From CAZENU01 sp965222125 (GTDB lineage Bacteria; Chloroflexota; Dehalococcoidia; Lucifugimonadales; CAZENU01): DNA of 64,000 nt. Under the pieces are notes generated by a model, which did not search any database, was not told where the DNA came from, and saw only the letters and a list, made by a program, of their open reading frames with translations. The DNA lies in contig CBDCTC010000002.1 of the NCBI GenBank assembly GCA_965222125.1, positions 62,001 to 126,000 on the forward strand. The letters are read 5' to 3'. Below are positions 7,492-15,184 of this stretch, in pieces. Each line of letters starts with the position of its first letter. Position 1 is the stretch's first letter. The position numbers and the translations under genes are program-made.

Positions 7492-8742
7492 ATGAAGATC
7501 ACCGACGTGAGAAGCTTGTATCTGGAGGGGCCGCGCAACCACATGCCGGGCGGAGGCGCAGGCGTCGCCAGAAAGCTGGTCGTCCGGGTTGAGACGGACG
7601 AGGGCGCCTACGGCCTGGGCGAGGCGTCGTACTTCACGGCGTCGCCGATGGGCATACGAGACGCCGTCGAGTACATCCGGATGATGCTGATCGGCAACGA
7701 CCCGCTGGCGATCCGTCCGGCGCTGTCCGAGATCATGTACGGCACGCTGCCTCCCCACCCTCGATCCCGCCGCGAGTCTCCGCCTGACGCGCCGCCCGGG
7801 CTCTTCCCGATGTACCCGTGCTCGCCAACGGTCATTCAGCCCGGCCCGGTGACCTGGGGCATGTCGGGCGTGGAGATGGCGCTCTGCGACCTGGCGGGCA
7901 AGATTCTCGGCACGCCCGCCTACAACCTCCTGGGCGGCAAGTTCAGGGACGCCGTCCGCATCTACCTGGACCGAAGCTCGCCGATCGACGTCGAGAACCT
8001 CGACTCGTGGAAGCGAATGGGCGAGCAGGTCGTCGAGGACGGCTTCACGCACATGAAGTTCGACATCGACTACGCCGCGCCCGACCACACCGACGACGTC
8101 TGGAACCGGTCGATCTCGGCGGGCCAGATGAACCGCATCGTGGAGCGCATAGGCGCCGTGCGCGAGACGGTGGGCTGGGACATTCAGATCGCGGTCGACT
8201 GCCACATGCAGTACAACGTCGTCGACGCGATCCGGCTGTCCTACGAGCTGGCGCCGCTGAAGCCGTTCTGGCTGGAGGACCCGACGCCGCTGTACAACCC
8301 CGGCGCGGTCGTCCAGATACGCGAAAAAAGCCCGATACCGATCTGCATCGGCGAGCAGTTCATCGCCCCGGAGCTGCGGCAGTTCATCGACGCCGGGGCC
8401 TGCGACATCATCCACCCGGACATCCTGTACGACGGTGGCGTCTTTGAGACGCGTCGAATCGCCGACTACGCCGATCTGCACTTCATCCCGCTGGCGCTGC
8501 ACGGCGGCGGCGGCGCGCTCGCGACGATCGCGGCGGCCCACGTAGCCGCGGCCACGCGAAACTTCCTGGCGCTTGAGTACCACCACGTCGAGACGCCGTG
8601 GATCGGCTCCTTCGTCCGCCGCGACGGCGCCCCGCTGTTCGAGAACGGCCACGTCGTCCTGACCGACGCGCCGGGCTTCGGAGTGGAGTTGGACGAAGAG
8701 GTGTGCGCCGCCAACCTGGGACCGGGAGAGTCGCTCTTCTAG
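7492..8742 (+). CDS. Enolase-superfamily (mandelate racemase/muconate lactonizing-like) enzyme
   Basis: The 416-residue protein has the capping N-domain and the TIM-barrel ligands of the superfamily. Asp236 (VDCHMQ), Glu262 (LEDPTP) and Glu288 (IGEQF) would hold Mg. Lys189 sits in HMKFD, and His337 (LALHGG) with an upstream Asp (HPDILYDGG) forms a likely His-Asp dyad. This pattern fits acid-sugar dehydratases of the mandelate racemase subgroup, but the substrate is not predictable. A proline-rich insertion at about residues 84-105 extends the loop near the cap. Nearby HpcH aldolase and PfkB kinase genes would suit catabolism of aldonic or uronic acids, which is an inference. Confidence 0.85.
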   Translation: MKITDVRSLYLEGPRNHMPGGGAGVARKLVVRVETDEGAYGLGEASYFTASPMGIRDAVEYIRMMLIGNDPLAIRPALSEIMYGTLPPHPRSRRESPPDAPPGLFPMYPCSPTVIQPGPVTWGMSGVEMALCDLAGKILGTPAYNLLGGKFRDAVRIYLDRSSPIDVENLDSWKRMGEQVVEDGFTHMKFDIDYAAPDHTDDVWNRSISAGQMNRIVERIGAVRETVGWDIQIAVDCHMQYNVVDAIRLSYELAPLKPFWLEDPTPLYNPGAVVQIREKSPIPICIGEQFIAPELRQFIDAGACDIIHPDILYDGGVFETRRIADYADLHFIPLALHGGGGALATIAAAHVAAATRNFLALEYHHVETPWIGSFVRRDGAPLFENGHVVLTDAPGFGVELDEEVCAANLGPGESLF

Positions 8743-8797
8743 CAGCAGTCCGGAATCAGCGGGAGAGAGTCCTTGGAACGCCCGACGCCTCCCTGCT

Positions 8798-9619
8798 TCA
8801 GGACGTCCCGAAGTAGCTGCGTTCCGCGTAGTAGGAGTCGCCCAACCGCTTCACGCCACCTGCCCACACCACGTGGTGCGTGGTCTCGATCTCGCCCGAC
8901 GGAGTCGTGTAACGCTCCGCGAACAGTGCGAGCCTCGGATCGTCAGGCGGTGGCAGCGACCCTCCGCGCCAAGCCCATATGCCGCACTGGAACTGCAGCC
9001 AATCGTAGATGCTGGGGTAGTAGCGCTTCGTCACGATCTCGGAAGCAATCCGGATGCTGACTCCGTTGCGCTCCAGGACAACCCGCGCCTGGTCCATAGT
9101 CCGTACCACCTGGTTGCGCGGGACGCCTGGGCCGAACACTGCGGCCACCTCCTGGTGATGAAGGTTGCCGATCATCTCGCAGAATAGAAGGCCGTCGTCC
9201 TTCAGTACCCTCAGCGCCGCCTGGATGCCGTAGCTGTCGTACCCGATCGGGCCGCGTTCCGAGAACACGAAGTCGAAAGACTCTGCTTCCAGCTCGTGGC
9301 CGTCCTCTGGAAAGTCGAGCAGTCGGAACTCAACGTTGTCGCGGCCGCTGCGTCGCAGCGGCTCCTCGGCCAGGCGGATGTGGGCCGGGTCGTCGTCGAT
9401 CCCCAGGCCCGAGGCAAACCGATGGCCGTTCTCCAGGAGGGTGGCGCCGCTGCCGCAGCCAACGTCAAGGACACGCATGTCCGGGCTGAACTGCGAGGCG
9501 ATGAAGTCGGACGCACCGGTCGCCAGGCGGTCGTCTATACGGGTCCAGGGAGCGTGTGAGCCGTAGTAGGAGTGGGACGCCTCCAGGATCGCCCTCAGGC
9601 GGTCTCGGTCCAGCTCCAT
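8798..9619 (-). CDS. Class I SAM-dependent methyltransferase
   Basis: The 273-residue protein has the SAM-binding motif I MRVLDVGCGSGATLL, the acidic end of strand 2 in GLGIDDDPAH, and motif IV-like SFDFVFSERGPIGYDSYG. This is a typical Rossmann methyltransferase. The C-terminal third (KRYYPSIYDWLQF) has no feature that names the substrate. It is convergent with the enolase-superfamily gene and reads in the same direction as the aldolase upstream (start 10388), with a 37-base gap, so co-transcription is possible. Confidence 0.8.
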   Translation of the reverse strand: MELDRDRLRAILEASHSYYGSHAPWTRIDDRLATGASDFIASQFSPDMRVLDVGCGSGATLLENGHRFASGLGIDDDPAHIRLAEEPLRRSGRDNVEFRLLDFPEDGHELEAESFDFVFSERGPIGYDSYGIQAALRVLKDDGLLFCEMIGNLHHQEVAAVFGPGVPRNQVVRTMDQARVVLERNGVSIRIASEIVTKRYYPSIYDWLQFQCGIWAWRGGSLPPPDDPRLALFAERYTTPSGEIETTHHVVWAGGVKRLGDSYYAERSYFGTS

Positions 9620-9656
9620 GTCGAGGACTCCAGGCCGCGGAGTCGTCCGGTGGCGG

Positions 9657-10388
9657 CTACGCCCCGGTCCGTTGGCCCCGGTTGTTGGAGATGTACTCCT
9701 TGGCGGCCGTGAGGAACAGGCCGGTGAAGCGCTGCGCGACGAGAATGTCGCCGGTCAGCTTACTGCCGCCCGCCTTGACCACCCTGGCCACCTGCGCCTC
9801 GACCTCCTTGAGCTTCGGGTGTTCGATGTCGCCCGGGTAGCCGAGAGAACCCGCCATGTCCTTGGGGCCGACGTGGTAGGTGTGTATGCCGTCGACCTTG
9901 ACCATCTCCTCCAGGTTGTCGAGCGCCTCGGCGTCCTCGAGCAGGACGGTGACCAGCATTTGCGAGTTGGTCTCTGCCATGTACTCGGTGTCGGACTCGT
10001 TGGTCAGGTAGTTGGCGCCCCGGCCCGCGCCCAGGCTGCGGTTCCCGATCGGGCTGTAGTAGCACGCCTCGACGAGACACTCGGCGTCGGCACGCGTGCT
10101 TATATGGGGACCCTCGATCCCCTGGATGCCGCGGTCGAGGTATTGGCCTATGGTCGAAGGCTCGATGTTCGGCGCGCGCGCCCAGGTCGTGACGCCATAC
10201 AGATCGGCCACGCGCACCAGGTTGTCCAGGTCGTCCAGCGAAAAGGTCCCATGCTCACCGTCGAGATAGACGAAGTCGAAGCCCGCCATCCCGATCAGCT
10301 CCATGTCCGTCGTCGACGTGTGGGTGTAGGCGCAGCCCACTGAGACCACGCCCGCCTTCATGTTCGCCAGTATCTTGTTCGTCCTCAT
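9657..10388 (-). CDS. HpcH/HpaI-family class II aldolase
   Basis: The 243-residue TIM-barrel protein has the family motifs FDFVYLDGEHGTFSLDD, WARAPNIEPSTIGQYLDRG and IEGPHISTRADAE. The acidic pair in GIQGIEGPHI and a downstream Asp would bind the divalent metal. Arg in WARAPN would hold the pyruvate enolate. Enzymes of this family cleave 2-keto-3-deoxy sugar acids or 4-hydroxy-2-oxo acids to pyruvate and an aldehyde. It sits upstream of a methyltransferase and downstream of two AXE1-type hydrolases on the same strand. With the enolase-superfamily gene this suggests a sugar-acid degradation locus. Confidence 0.82.
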   Translation of the reverse strand: MRTNKILANMKAGVVSVGCAYTHTSTTDMELIGMAGFDFVYLDGEHGTFSLDDLDNLVRVADLYGVTTWARAPNIEPSTIGQYLDRGIQGIEGPHISTRADAECLVEACYYSPIGNRSLGAGRGANYLTNESDTEYMAETNSQMLVTVLLEDAEALDNLEEMVKVDGIHTYHVGPKDMAGSLGYPGDIEHPKLKEVEAQVARVVKAGGSKLTGDILVAQRFTGLFLTAAKEYISNNRGQRTGA

Positions 10389-10413
10389 CGATCCTCCAAT
10401 CGCGAATGGGGGC

Positions 10414-11268
10414 TCAGGCCAGGAGCATCCGCTCCAGCCACTTCTCTTCCACCCCGTGGTCTATGAATCCGCGGCCCGTGCGCAGCTCGATCTGCGCCTC
10501 GCCGTGCATGGCCTCAACAACCGGCTCGACGTACTTCAACTCGTCCCGGCCGCAGGTGAAGAGCGCACGGGCGCCGATGCGCGGCGCGAAGGCCAGCGGA
10601 TCGAACAGCGACAGCGTGTCGGCAGCCTCTTTGGCGTCGCCGGGGTGAGTCCTGGCGTAGTTGTTGAGCTCCTGCAGCGGGTACGCCCGGGTCAGCGGCG
10701 CGCGTTCGGCCGCCGCGCGCAGGGTCATCGCAGTGACGAGCATCAGCGGCGTCTGCGGCCGCAGCGCCGTTGTGATAGCCGCCAGGTCCATGCCGGCCAC
10801 GGCCAGCCTGGCCGGGTCGACCTCCGGCCGCGCGGTGAAGACGTCGAGGGCCCGCAGGCAGTCGGCCACGACACCGCGGTAGACGTAGGTGTCGGCGCCC
10901 GGGAGACCGTCCGTCAGCAGGCCGGGGTACGCGGCGGAATAGCCGGAGTCGGACAGCCGCTGGCCGCGGTGGCACAGGGCCATCACGGCGTATCGGCTGC
11001 GGCGCTCGTAGGCGGGCACTCCAACCACGCTGCCGTAGCCGGGCGTCTGAAAGAGCGCCGGGAAGGGGCCCTCGCCCCTCGGCATCGTGAAGTAGGCGAA
11101 CAGGGGATAGCCACCGACGCCCTCGAACCGGAGGCCGTGCACGACGGACGTCTCGTTCGAGCGCATCGGGAGGCTCTCGATCGCGACGGCGCCGTTCGAC
11201 AGGGCCGACACCTCGTCGAGGATCGTCTGCCAGTACGCCGGGAGCTCCTGGGGTTCGTTTGTGTTCAC
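10414..11268 (-). CDS. AXE1-like alpha/beta hydrolase lacking the nucleophile serine
   Basis: The start is GTG 11268, with GAGG 10 bases upstream inside the end of the previous gene. A longer frame to 11349 would overlap it and is rejected. The 284-residue protein aligns along its length with its neighbour (LFQTPGYGS, HRGQRLSDSGY, YVYRGVVADCLRALD, LTRAYPLQELNNYA). The nucleophile elbow, GSSQGG in the neighbour, reads GMDLAA here, so Asp161 replaces the catalytic Ser. CGRDEL (acid) and a late His (FIDHG) remain. The reading frame is intact, so this is a likely pseudoenzyme rather than a decayed gene. The 4-base gap to the active paralogue suggests the two proteins are made together. Confidence 0.75.
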   Translation of the reverse strand: MNTNEPQELPAYWQTILDEVSALSNGAVAIESLPMRSNETSVVHGLRFEGVGGYPLFAYFTMPRGEGPFPALFQTPGYGSVVGVPAYERRSRYAVMALCHRGQRLSDSGYSAAYPGLLTDGLPGADTYVYRGVVADCLRALDVFTARPEVDPARLAVAGMDLAAITTALRPQTPLMLVTAMTLRAAAERAPLTRAYPLQELNNYARTHPGDAKEAADTLSLFDPLAFAPRIGARALFTCGRDELKYVEPVVEAMHGEAQIELRTGRGFIDHGVEEKWLERMLLA

Positions 11269-11272
11269 GGGA

Positions 11273-12205
11273 CTATGCCTCGAGATGGTCGGCGAGGAAC
11301 CGGTCGATGATGGCGCCGTGTCCGGTGCCGCCGCCCGCGTCGTGGGCACAGTCCTCGTACGGGTAGAGACGTTTGTCGCCGCTGCCGATGGCGCGGTAGA
11401 CCGCGTAGCCGGTCTCCGGAGGGCACACGTCGTCCCTCAGGCCGATGTTGACGATAATCGGGCAGCGTATCCGATCGACGAAGTTGTGAATATCGTAGTA
11501 GTTGAGAACGTCGGTCATTGCCTGCCGGCGCTCGGGGTACGTCCGGACATAGTCGTTGATCTCCTCGTACGGGTACGAGCGGGTCAGCGACGCCGCGTCC
11601 ATCATCGAGCACAGGTAAGGCGCGCCGGCCGACGCCGCCGCGACCTTCCCCGCGCGAAGGGCCGCGACGAGCAGCGTCAATGCGCCGCCCTGGCTGGAGC
11701 CCCGCACGGCGACCCTCCGCGGATCGACCTCCGGAAGGCTCAGCAGCAGGTCGAAGGCGCGCACCGCGTCCATGTAGAAGCCGCGGTAGCCGTACGTGTC
11801 GCGGTCCGTGGTGTTGTGCACCAGCAGGCCGGGGTAGCCGGGGTTGAAAACGCCGTTGCTGCGCAGCTTGCCCCGAGGCGCCGCCGAGATGGCAGCGTAG
11901 CCCTGCGCGGCCAGGTCCGTCGGCATCGTCGGCTCGCCGACGTAGCCGGGCACGATGAGGACGGCGGGAAGCGGGCCCGACGCGCCGCGGGGCCTCGCGT
12001 ACCAACACGCGATCTCAAGGCCGCCGTAGCTCCGGTAGTGGCCCTCGAACACCTCGATGTCGTCCGTGGAGCGCATCTCCACCGGTTCGAGTCTGGACTC
12101 CAGCGGCACCGACTCGGTCGCGGCCATCGTCTCGTCCCAGAACGCGTCGAAATCATCGGGCCTGACGACGCTGCTGACGAAGCTTTCGGGTCCGCCGTTA
12201 GTCAA
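11273..12205 (-). CDS. Acetyl-xylan-esterase (AXE1/cephalosporin deacetylase)-like hydrolase
   Basis: The 310-residue alpha/beta hydrolase has the elbow GSSQGG (Ser171), an acid at Asp258/259 (GLRDDVCPP) and a late His (His288 or His296 around CAHDAGGGTGH). The motifs ISAAPRGKLRSNG and TYGYRGFYMDAVRA are those of the AXE1/CE7 family, which removes acetyl groups from sugars and antibiotics. There is no signal peptide. It starts next to the left end of the IS element and is followed 4 bases later by a paralogue without the serine. The substrate is unknown; a carbohydrate ester fits the neighbouring sugar-acid genes. Confidence 0.82.
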   Translation of the reverse strand: MTNGGPESFVSSVVRPDDFDAFWDETMAATESVPLESRLEPVEMRSTDDIEVFEGHYRSYGGLEIACWYARPRGASGPLPAVLIVPGYVGEPTMPTDLAAQGYAAISAAPRGKLRSNGVFNPGYPGLLVHNTTDRDTYGYRGFYMDAVRAFDLLLSLPEVDPRRVAVRGSSQGGALTLLVAALRAGKVAAASAGAPYLCSMMDAASLTRSYPYEEINDYVRTYPERRQAMTDVLNYYDIHNFVDRIRCPIIVNIGLRDDVCPPETGYAVYRAIGSGDKRLYPYEDCAHDAGGGTGHGAIIDRFLADHLEA

Positions 12206-12280
12206 TCGAGGGGTCCTCCGTCGAAGAAGCCGGGGCGACTATAGATTAGGCCGCCCCCGCTGTCAACGGAACCGCAGCTA

Positions 12281-12295
12281 CCCAAATCCACCGGC
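12281..12295 (+). repeat. IS1380 left terminal inverted repeat
   Basis: CCCAAATCCACCGGC, exact reverse complement of 14153-14167. Similarity stops immediately inside and outside these 15 bases. Confidence 0.9.
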
Positions 12296-12309
12296 TAAAT
12301 GAGTGGGAG

Positions 12310-12379
12310 ACCTCGTTGGAGCCCGACGCGATGCGGGCTAAGATGGTTGTTGAGCAAACGAACCGATCACCAACGAGGT
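12310..12379 (+). promoter_or_regulatory. Hairpin that would hide the transposase ribosome site
   Basis: ACCTCGTTGG at 12310-12319 is the perfect complement of CCAACGAGGT at 12370-12379. The right arm contains the GAGG Shine-Dalgarno that sits 10 bases before the transposase ATG at 12389. In read-through transcripts entering from outside, both arms are present and the ribosome site would be paired. A transcript started inside the loop would lack the left arm and translate freely. This is the classic protection used by several IS elements. Here it is inferred from the sequence only. Confidence 0.6.
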
Positions 12380-12388
12380 GCATCTATT

Positions 12389-13932
12389 ATGAAGCAAGGA
12401 GTTCTGCCGTTCCAGTACGTCGAGGAGAGAAGTTCGACAGGTATGACGGCCATGGCGGGTCTGGGAGTCTACCTGGACCTGTTCGAGGCAGTTGGCCTGA
12501 GAGAGTCGGTGGACCGTCACGTGGGCGTGAGGAGTGAGGCGCAGGGCTGGACGGACAGCCAGGTGGTGACCTCGTTGATAGTGCTGAACCTGGTGGGCGG
12601 GGAGTCGGTGGGCGACCTTCGGATACTGGAGAAGGATGCTGGGTTGGGTAGGATGTTGAGTATGGCCGAGCGTCACGGGATGCCCGGTGGAGAGCGAAGG
12701 GCGCTTCGGAGGAGGTGGCGCACCGAGCGTCGTCGGAATGTCCCATCGCCTTCGTCAGTGTTCCGCTACCTGTCTAGCTTCCATGACGAACAGGAGGAGG
12801 CCAAGCGTGAGCCCCACAAGGCGTTCATACCCGCTGCGACCGATGCTCTGGTTGGTCTGAGGAGGGTGAATGCGGAGACGATAGGCTTCGTTCAGAGCCA
12901 TGCTGGGCATAAGCAAGCAACGTTGGATATGGACGCGACGCTGATCGAGACCCACAAGAGGCAGGCGAGCTATTGCTACGACAAGTACAGGGCGTATCAG
13001 CCTCTGACGACGTACTGGGCCGAAGCCGACCAGATTGTGCACTCGGAGTTTCGAGACGGCAACGTACCTGCGGGCCACCAGCAGCTTCGGGTGCTGCGGG
13101 AGTCATTGGAGTATCTGCCCAGAGGAGTCGAAGAGGTGATGCTGAGGTCTGACACGGCGGGGTACCAGCGGGAGTTGCTGCGGTACTGCGCGGAGGGTAG
13201 AGACGAGCGGTTCGGGGTGATTGAGTTCGCCGTCGGCGCCGATGTTACGCCGGAGTTGAAGCGGGCGATCGACTCTGTGCCGGAGGGCGATTGGCATGAA
13301 CTCAAACAGAGTGTGGTGGCCCATGAGTTGGAAACGGGACAACAGTGGGCGGAGGTGAACTTCGTACCCAACTGGATAGGTCACAAAAAGAGTAGTCCTG
13401 AGTACCGTTTCATAGCGATCAGAAAGTTGCTGCGCAAGCCGCCTATGCCAGGGATGGAGGCTCACCTGCAGTTGTCGCTCCCCGTCATGGAGATTCGGGG
13501 CGAGGGTGGTACAAGGTCACAGCATTGGTGACCAACCGTGCTCTCCCAGGGGACAAGCTGATCGGGTGGTACAGGCAGAGGTGTGGGAAGGGTGAGGAGG
13601 TGCACGGGGTGCTCAAGGAAGACCTCGCTGGCGGTCGGCTGCCGTCGGGTCTGTTCGGGGCCAATGCCGCGTGGTGGGCGATAGCGGTACTGGCGTTCAA
13701 CCCCGTATGGGGCTACGGGGCAGCTCTCAACTCGGCGCTGAAGCGCTTGGCGTTGGGCGCCGAGTGGCTAAGAAGACGGCTCAAGGCCGTGCGATTCGGC
13801 CTGATCGGGCCTGCCGGACGAGTCGTGCATCATGCCAGGAGCATGATCATCCGCCTGCCCAGAGGACACCCTTCATACAACCTGCTACTCAAAGCTCGCG
13901 CCAAGATGCTGGCACTACCAGCCCCACCGTAG
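12389..13932 (+). pseudogene. IS1380-type DDE transposase, frameshifted
   Basis: The ATG at 12389 opens a frame with IS1380 features: the dimer region (VDRHVGVRSEAQGWTDSQVV), the first catalytic Asp in LDMDATLIE, and the second in LRSDTAGYQ. It stops at 13531 after a nonsense tail (TRSQHW). The family sequence resumes in another frame as YKVTALVTNRALPGDKLI and continues through the Glu motif region (EEVHGVLKEDLAGGRLPSG) to 13932. The shift lies near 13490-13508. IS1380 transposases are normally one frame of this total length, so this copy is probably inactive unless rescued by frameshifting. No slippery run is obvious at the site. Confidence 0.85.
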
Positions 13933-14152
13933 TTCGACCTTCCCACAACCAAATCATCTCGACCCGAAGCGGCCGGATCCCGTCCGGTGGATGCGCCTCG
14001 CCATCCTTCTACCCCGGAAGGGCCGCAGACGCCCTCAACATCCCCAAACGGCCTTCCCAGACCACCTCGACACGCATCTCCGAACGCCCAGACGGCCCCC
14101 TAACCGCCCCGACATCCGTCGAAGTGCCACCAACAACCGCACACATCAATCT

Positions 14153-14167
14153 GCCGGTGGATTTGGG
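14153..14167 (-). repeat. IS1380 right terminal inverted repeat
   Basis: GCCGGTGGATTTGGG, exact reverse complement of 12281-12295. The higBA promoter begins only 15 bases outside this end. Confidence 0.9.
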
Positions 14168-14181
14168 CCGCGCACTCACCA

Positions 14182-14214
14182 TTGACGGTATTAATGTCAC
14201 TCGTCACTATAGTG
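14182..14214 (+). promoter_or_regulatory. higBA promoter with palindromic operator
   Basis: TTGACG at 14182-14187 and TATAGT at 14208-14213 form a promoter with a long 20-base spacer. CACTATAGTG (14205-14214) is a perfect 10-base palindrome covering the -10. It is a natural operator for the autoregulating HigA antitoxin. Transcription would start about at 14220, essentially at the HigB GTG (14219), so the mRNA would have little or no leader. Confidence 0.55.
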
Positions 14215-14218
14215 GACG

Positions 14219-14497
14219 GTGTATCGATTCAGGGACAACGATGCCGAGCGTCTCTTCAACGGACTGCCGGTCCGTCGCCTGCCCCCTCACCTTCAGCGAC
14301 GGGCGCAAATGAGGTTGCAGCGCGTCGTCGCTGCAGCGGCGCTAACCGACCTTGGGGTGCCGCCCTCACATCGACTTGAGGCGTTGCGAGGAGACCGTAG
14401 GGGCCAATACAGCATACTCGTCAACGATCAATGGCGTATATGCTCTAGTTGGACAGATCGAGGCGCTATGGACGTCGAGGTGACCGACTACCACTGA
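14219..14497 (+). CDS. higB: HigB-family toxin (RelE/ParE fold)
   Basis: The 92-residue protein matches HigB mRNA interferases: RFRDNDAERLFNG at the start, LPPHLQRRAQMRL, HRLEALRGDRRGQYSI, and WRICSSW followed by VEVTDYH at the end. HigB cleaves mRNA in the ribosome A site. It starts at GTG 14219 with no Shine-Dalgarno. It precedes the antitoxin by 11 bases, the toxin-first order typical of higBA. Length and motifs are complete, so it looks active. It lies directly beside the IS1380 right end. Confidence 0.9.
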   Translation: MYRFRDNDAERLFNGLPVRRLPPHLQRRAQMRLQRVVAAAALTDLGVPPSHRLEALRGDRRGQYSILVNDQWRICSSWTDRGAMDVEVTDYH

Positions 14498-14508
14498 GGA
14501 GGATCCGA

Positions 14509-14814
14509 ATGGCCGCAGGTGCGCCGATCCACCCTGGAGAGCATCTAGCCGAGATCTTGGATGAGCTCGGTATCAGCCAGTACCGTCTGGCTAGGACGAT
14601 TGGCGTGCCGCCGATACGTGTCAACGACATCGTTCGGCGTCGCAGATCCGTCACGGCAGACACTGCGCTGCGAATCGGCCAAGCTCTAGGCACCACACCG
14701 GAGTTCTGGTTCAACCTCCAGCGGATGTACGATCTGGAAATCGCCCGGGCCTCCACCGACACCAGCTCTATCAAGCCGCTCGTCACGGCGTCCCAAAGCG
14801 AAGCACCAGCCTGA
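14509..14814 (+). CDS. higA: HigA-family antitoxin
   Basis: The 101-residue helix-turn-helix protein starts at ATG 14509 after a strong GAGGAGG. It has the HigA signature: IHPGEHLAEILDELGIS, then YRLARTIGVPPIRVNDIVRRRR, TADTALRIGQALGTTPEFW and NLQRMYDLE. It binds HigB and represses its own operon; the palindrome at 14205-14214 is the probable site. The broken HigA at 6596-6891 belongs to the same family but is only distantly similar, so the two are not a recent duplication. Confidence 0.92.
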   Translation: MAAGAPIHPGEHLAEILDELGISQYRLARTIGVPPIRVNDIVRRRRSVTADTALRIGQALGTTPEFWFNLQRMYDLEIARASTDTSSIKPLVTASQSEAPA

Positions 14815-14889
14815 GGCGCAGACTCGAAACCAGTTGATGCCACCGCCTGACATAGTCTTGAGTATCGGGGACTGACGCCAAGGGGTACG

Positions 14890-14966
14890 TGGGGTGAGCG
14901 AAGGGATTCGAACCCTCGATCTCCAGGGCCACAACCTGGCGCCTTAACCTCTTGGCCACGCTCACC
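14890..14966 (-). tRNA. tRNA-His(GTG)
   Basis: On the minus strand, acceptor arms GTGAGCG/CGCTCAC pair over 7 bases. An extra G at position -1 (14966) faces discriminator C, the identity element of tRNA-His. The anticodon stem CCAGG/CCTGG holds loop TTGTGGC with anticodon GTG, and the T-loop is TTCGAAT. CCA is encoded. Confidence 0.95.
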
Positions 14967-15184
14967 GCGCCACTCATCGAGTCTAGCATCGGCGAGAAGC
15001 GTGGGTCAAACCGGGGGACGTCCTCTCGAAGGCCCCCACTTCAGGTCCCTCACTTAGCTCGGGACGACAGATCGAAGGCCGTCCCGGGACTACGCGGGGA
15101 CCGCTTGTCTACCGGTTGGGGATGAAATCGTGCCGTGGATGGCGCATAATTGGGCCATCCAGCCGTCGGAGCCGACCACCTGAC

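Larger units (their letters stand above)
12281..14167 (+). mobile_element. IS1380-family insertion sequence
   Basis: The element is 1887 bases and bounded by perfect 15-base inverted repeats: CCCAAATCCACCGGC at 12281 and its reverse complement at 14153. The flanks (CAGCTA left, CCGCGC right) do not show a target duplication, so the copy may have recombined or be old. It carries one transposase gene broken by a frameshift, a promoter-proximal hairpin, and about 220 non-coding bases at the right end with several short inverted repeats. It lies between the AXE1-like hydrolases and HigBA. Confidence 0.88.

Noticed and set aside
13933..14152. Passenger gene in the IS right end
   Set aside because: Short open frames there have no family similarity and sit among several inverted repeats; it is best read as non-coding IS sequence.
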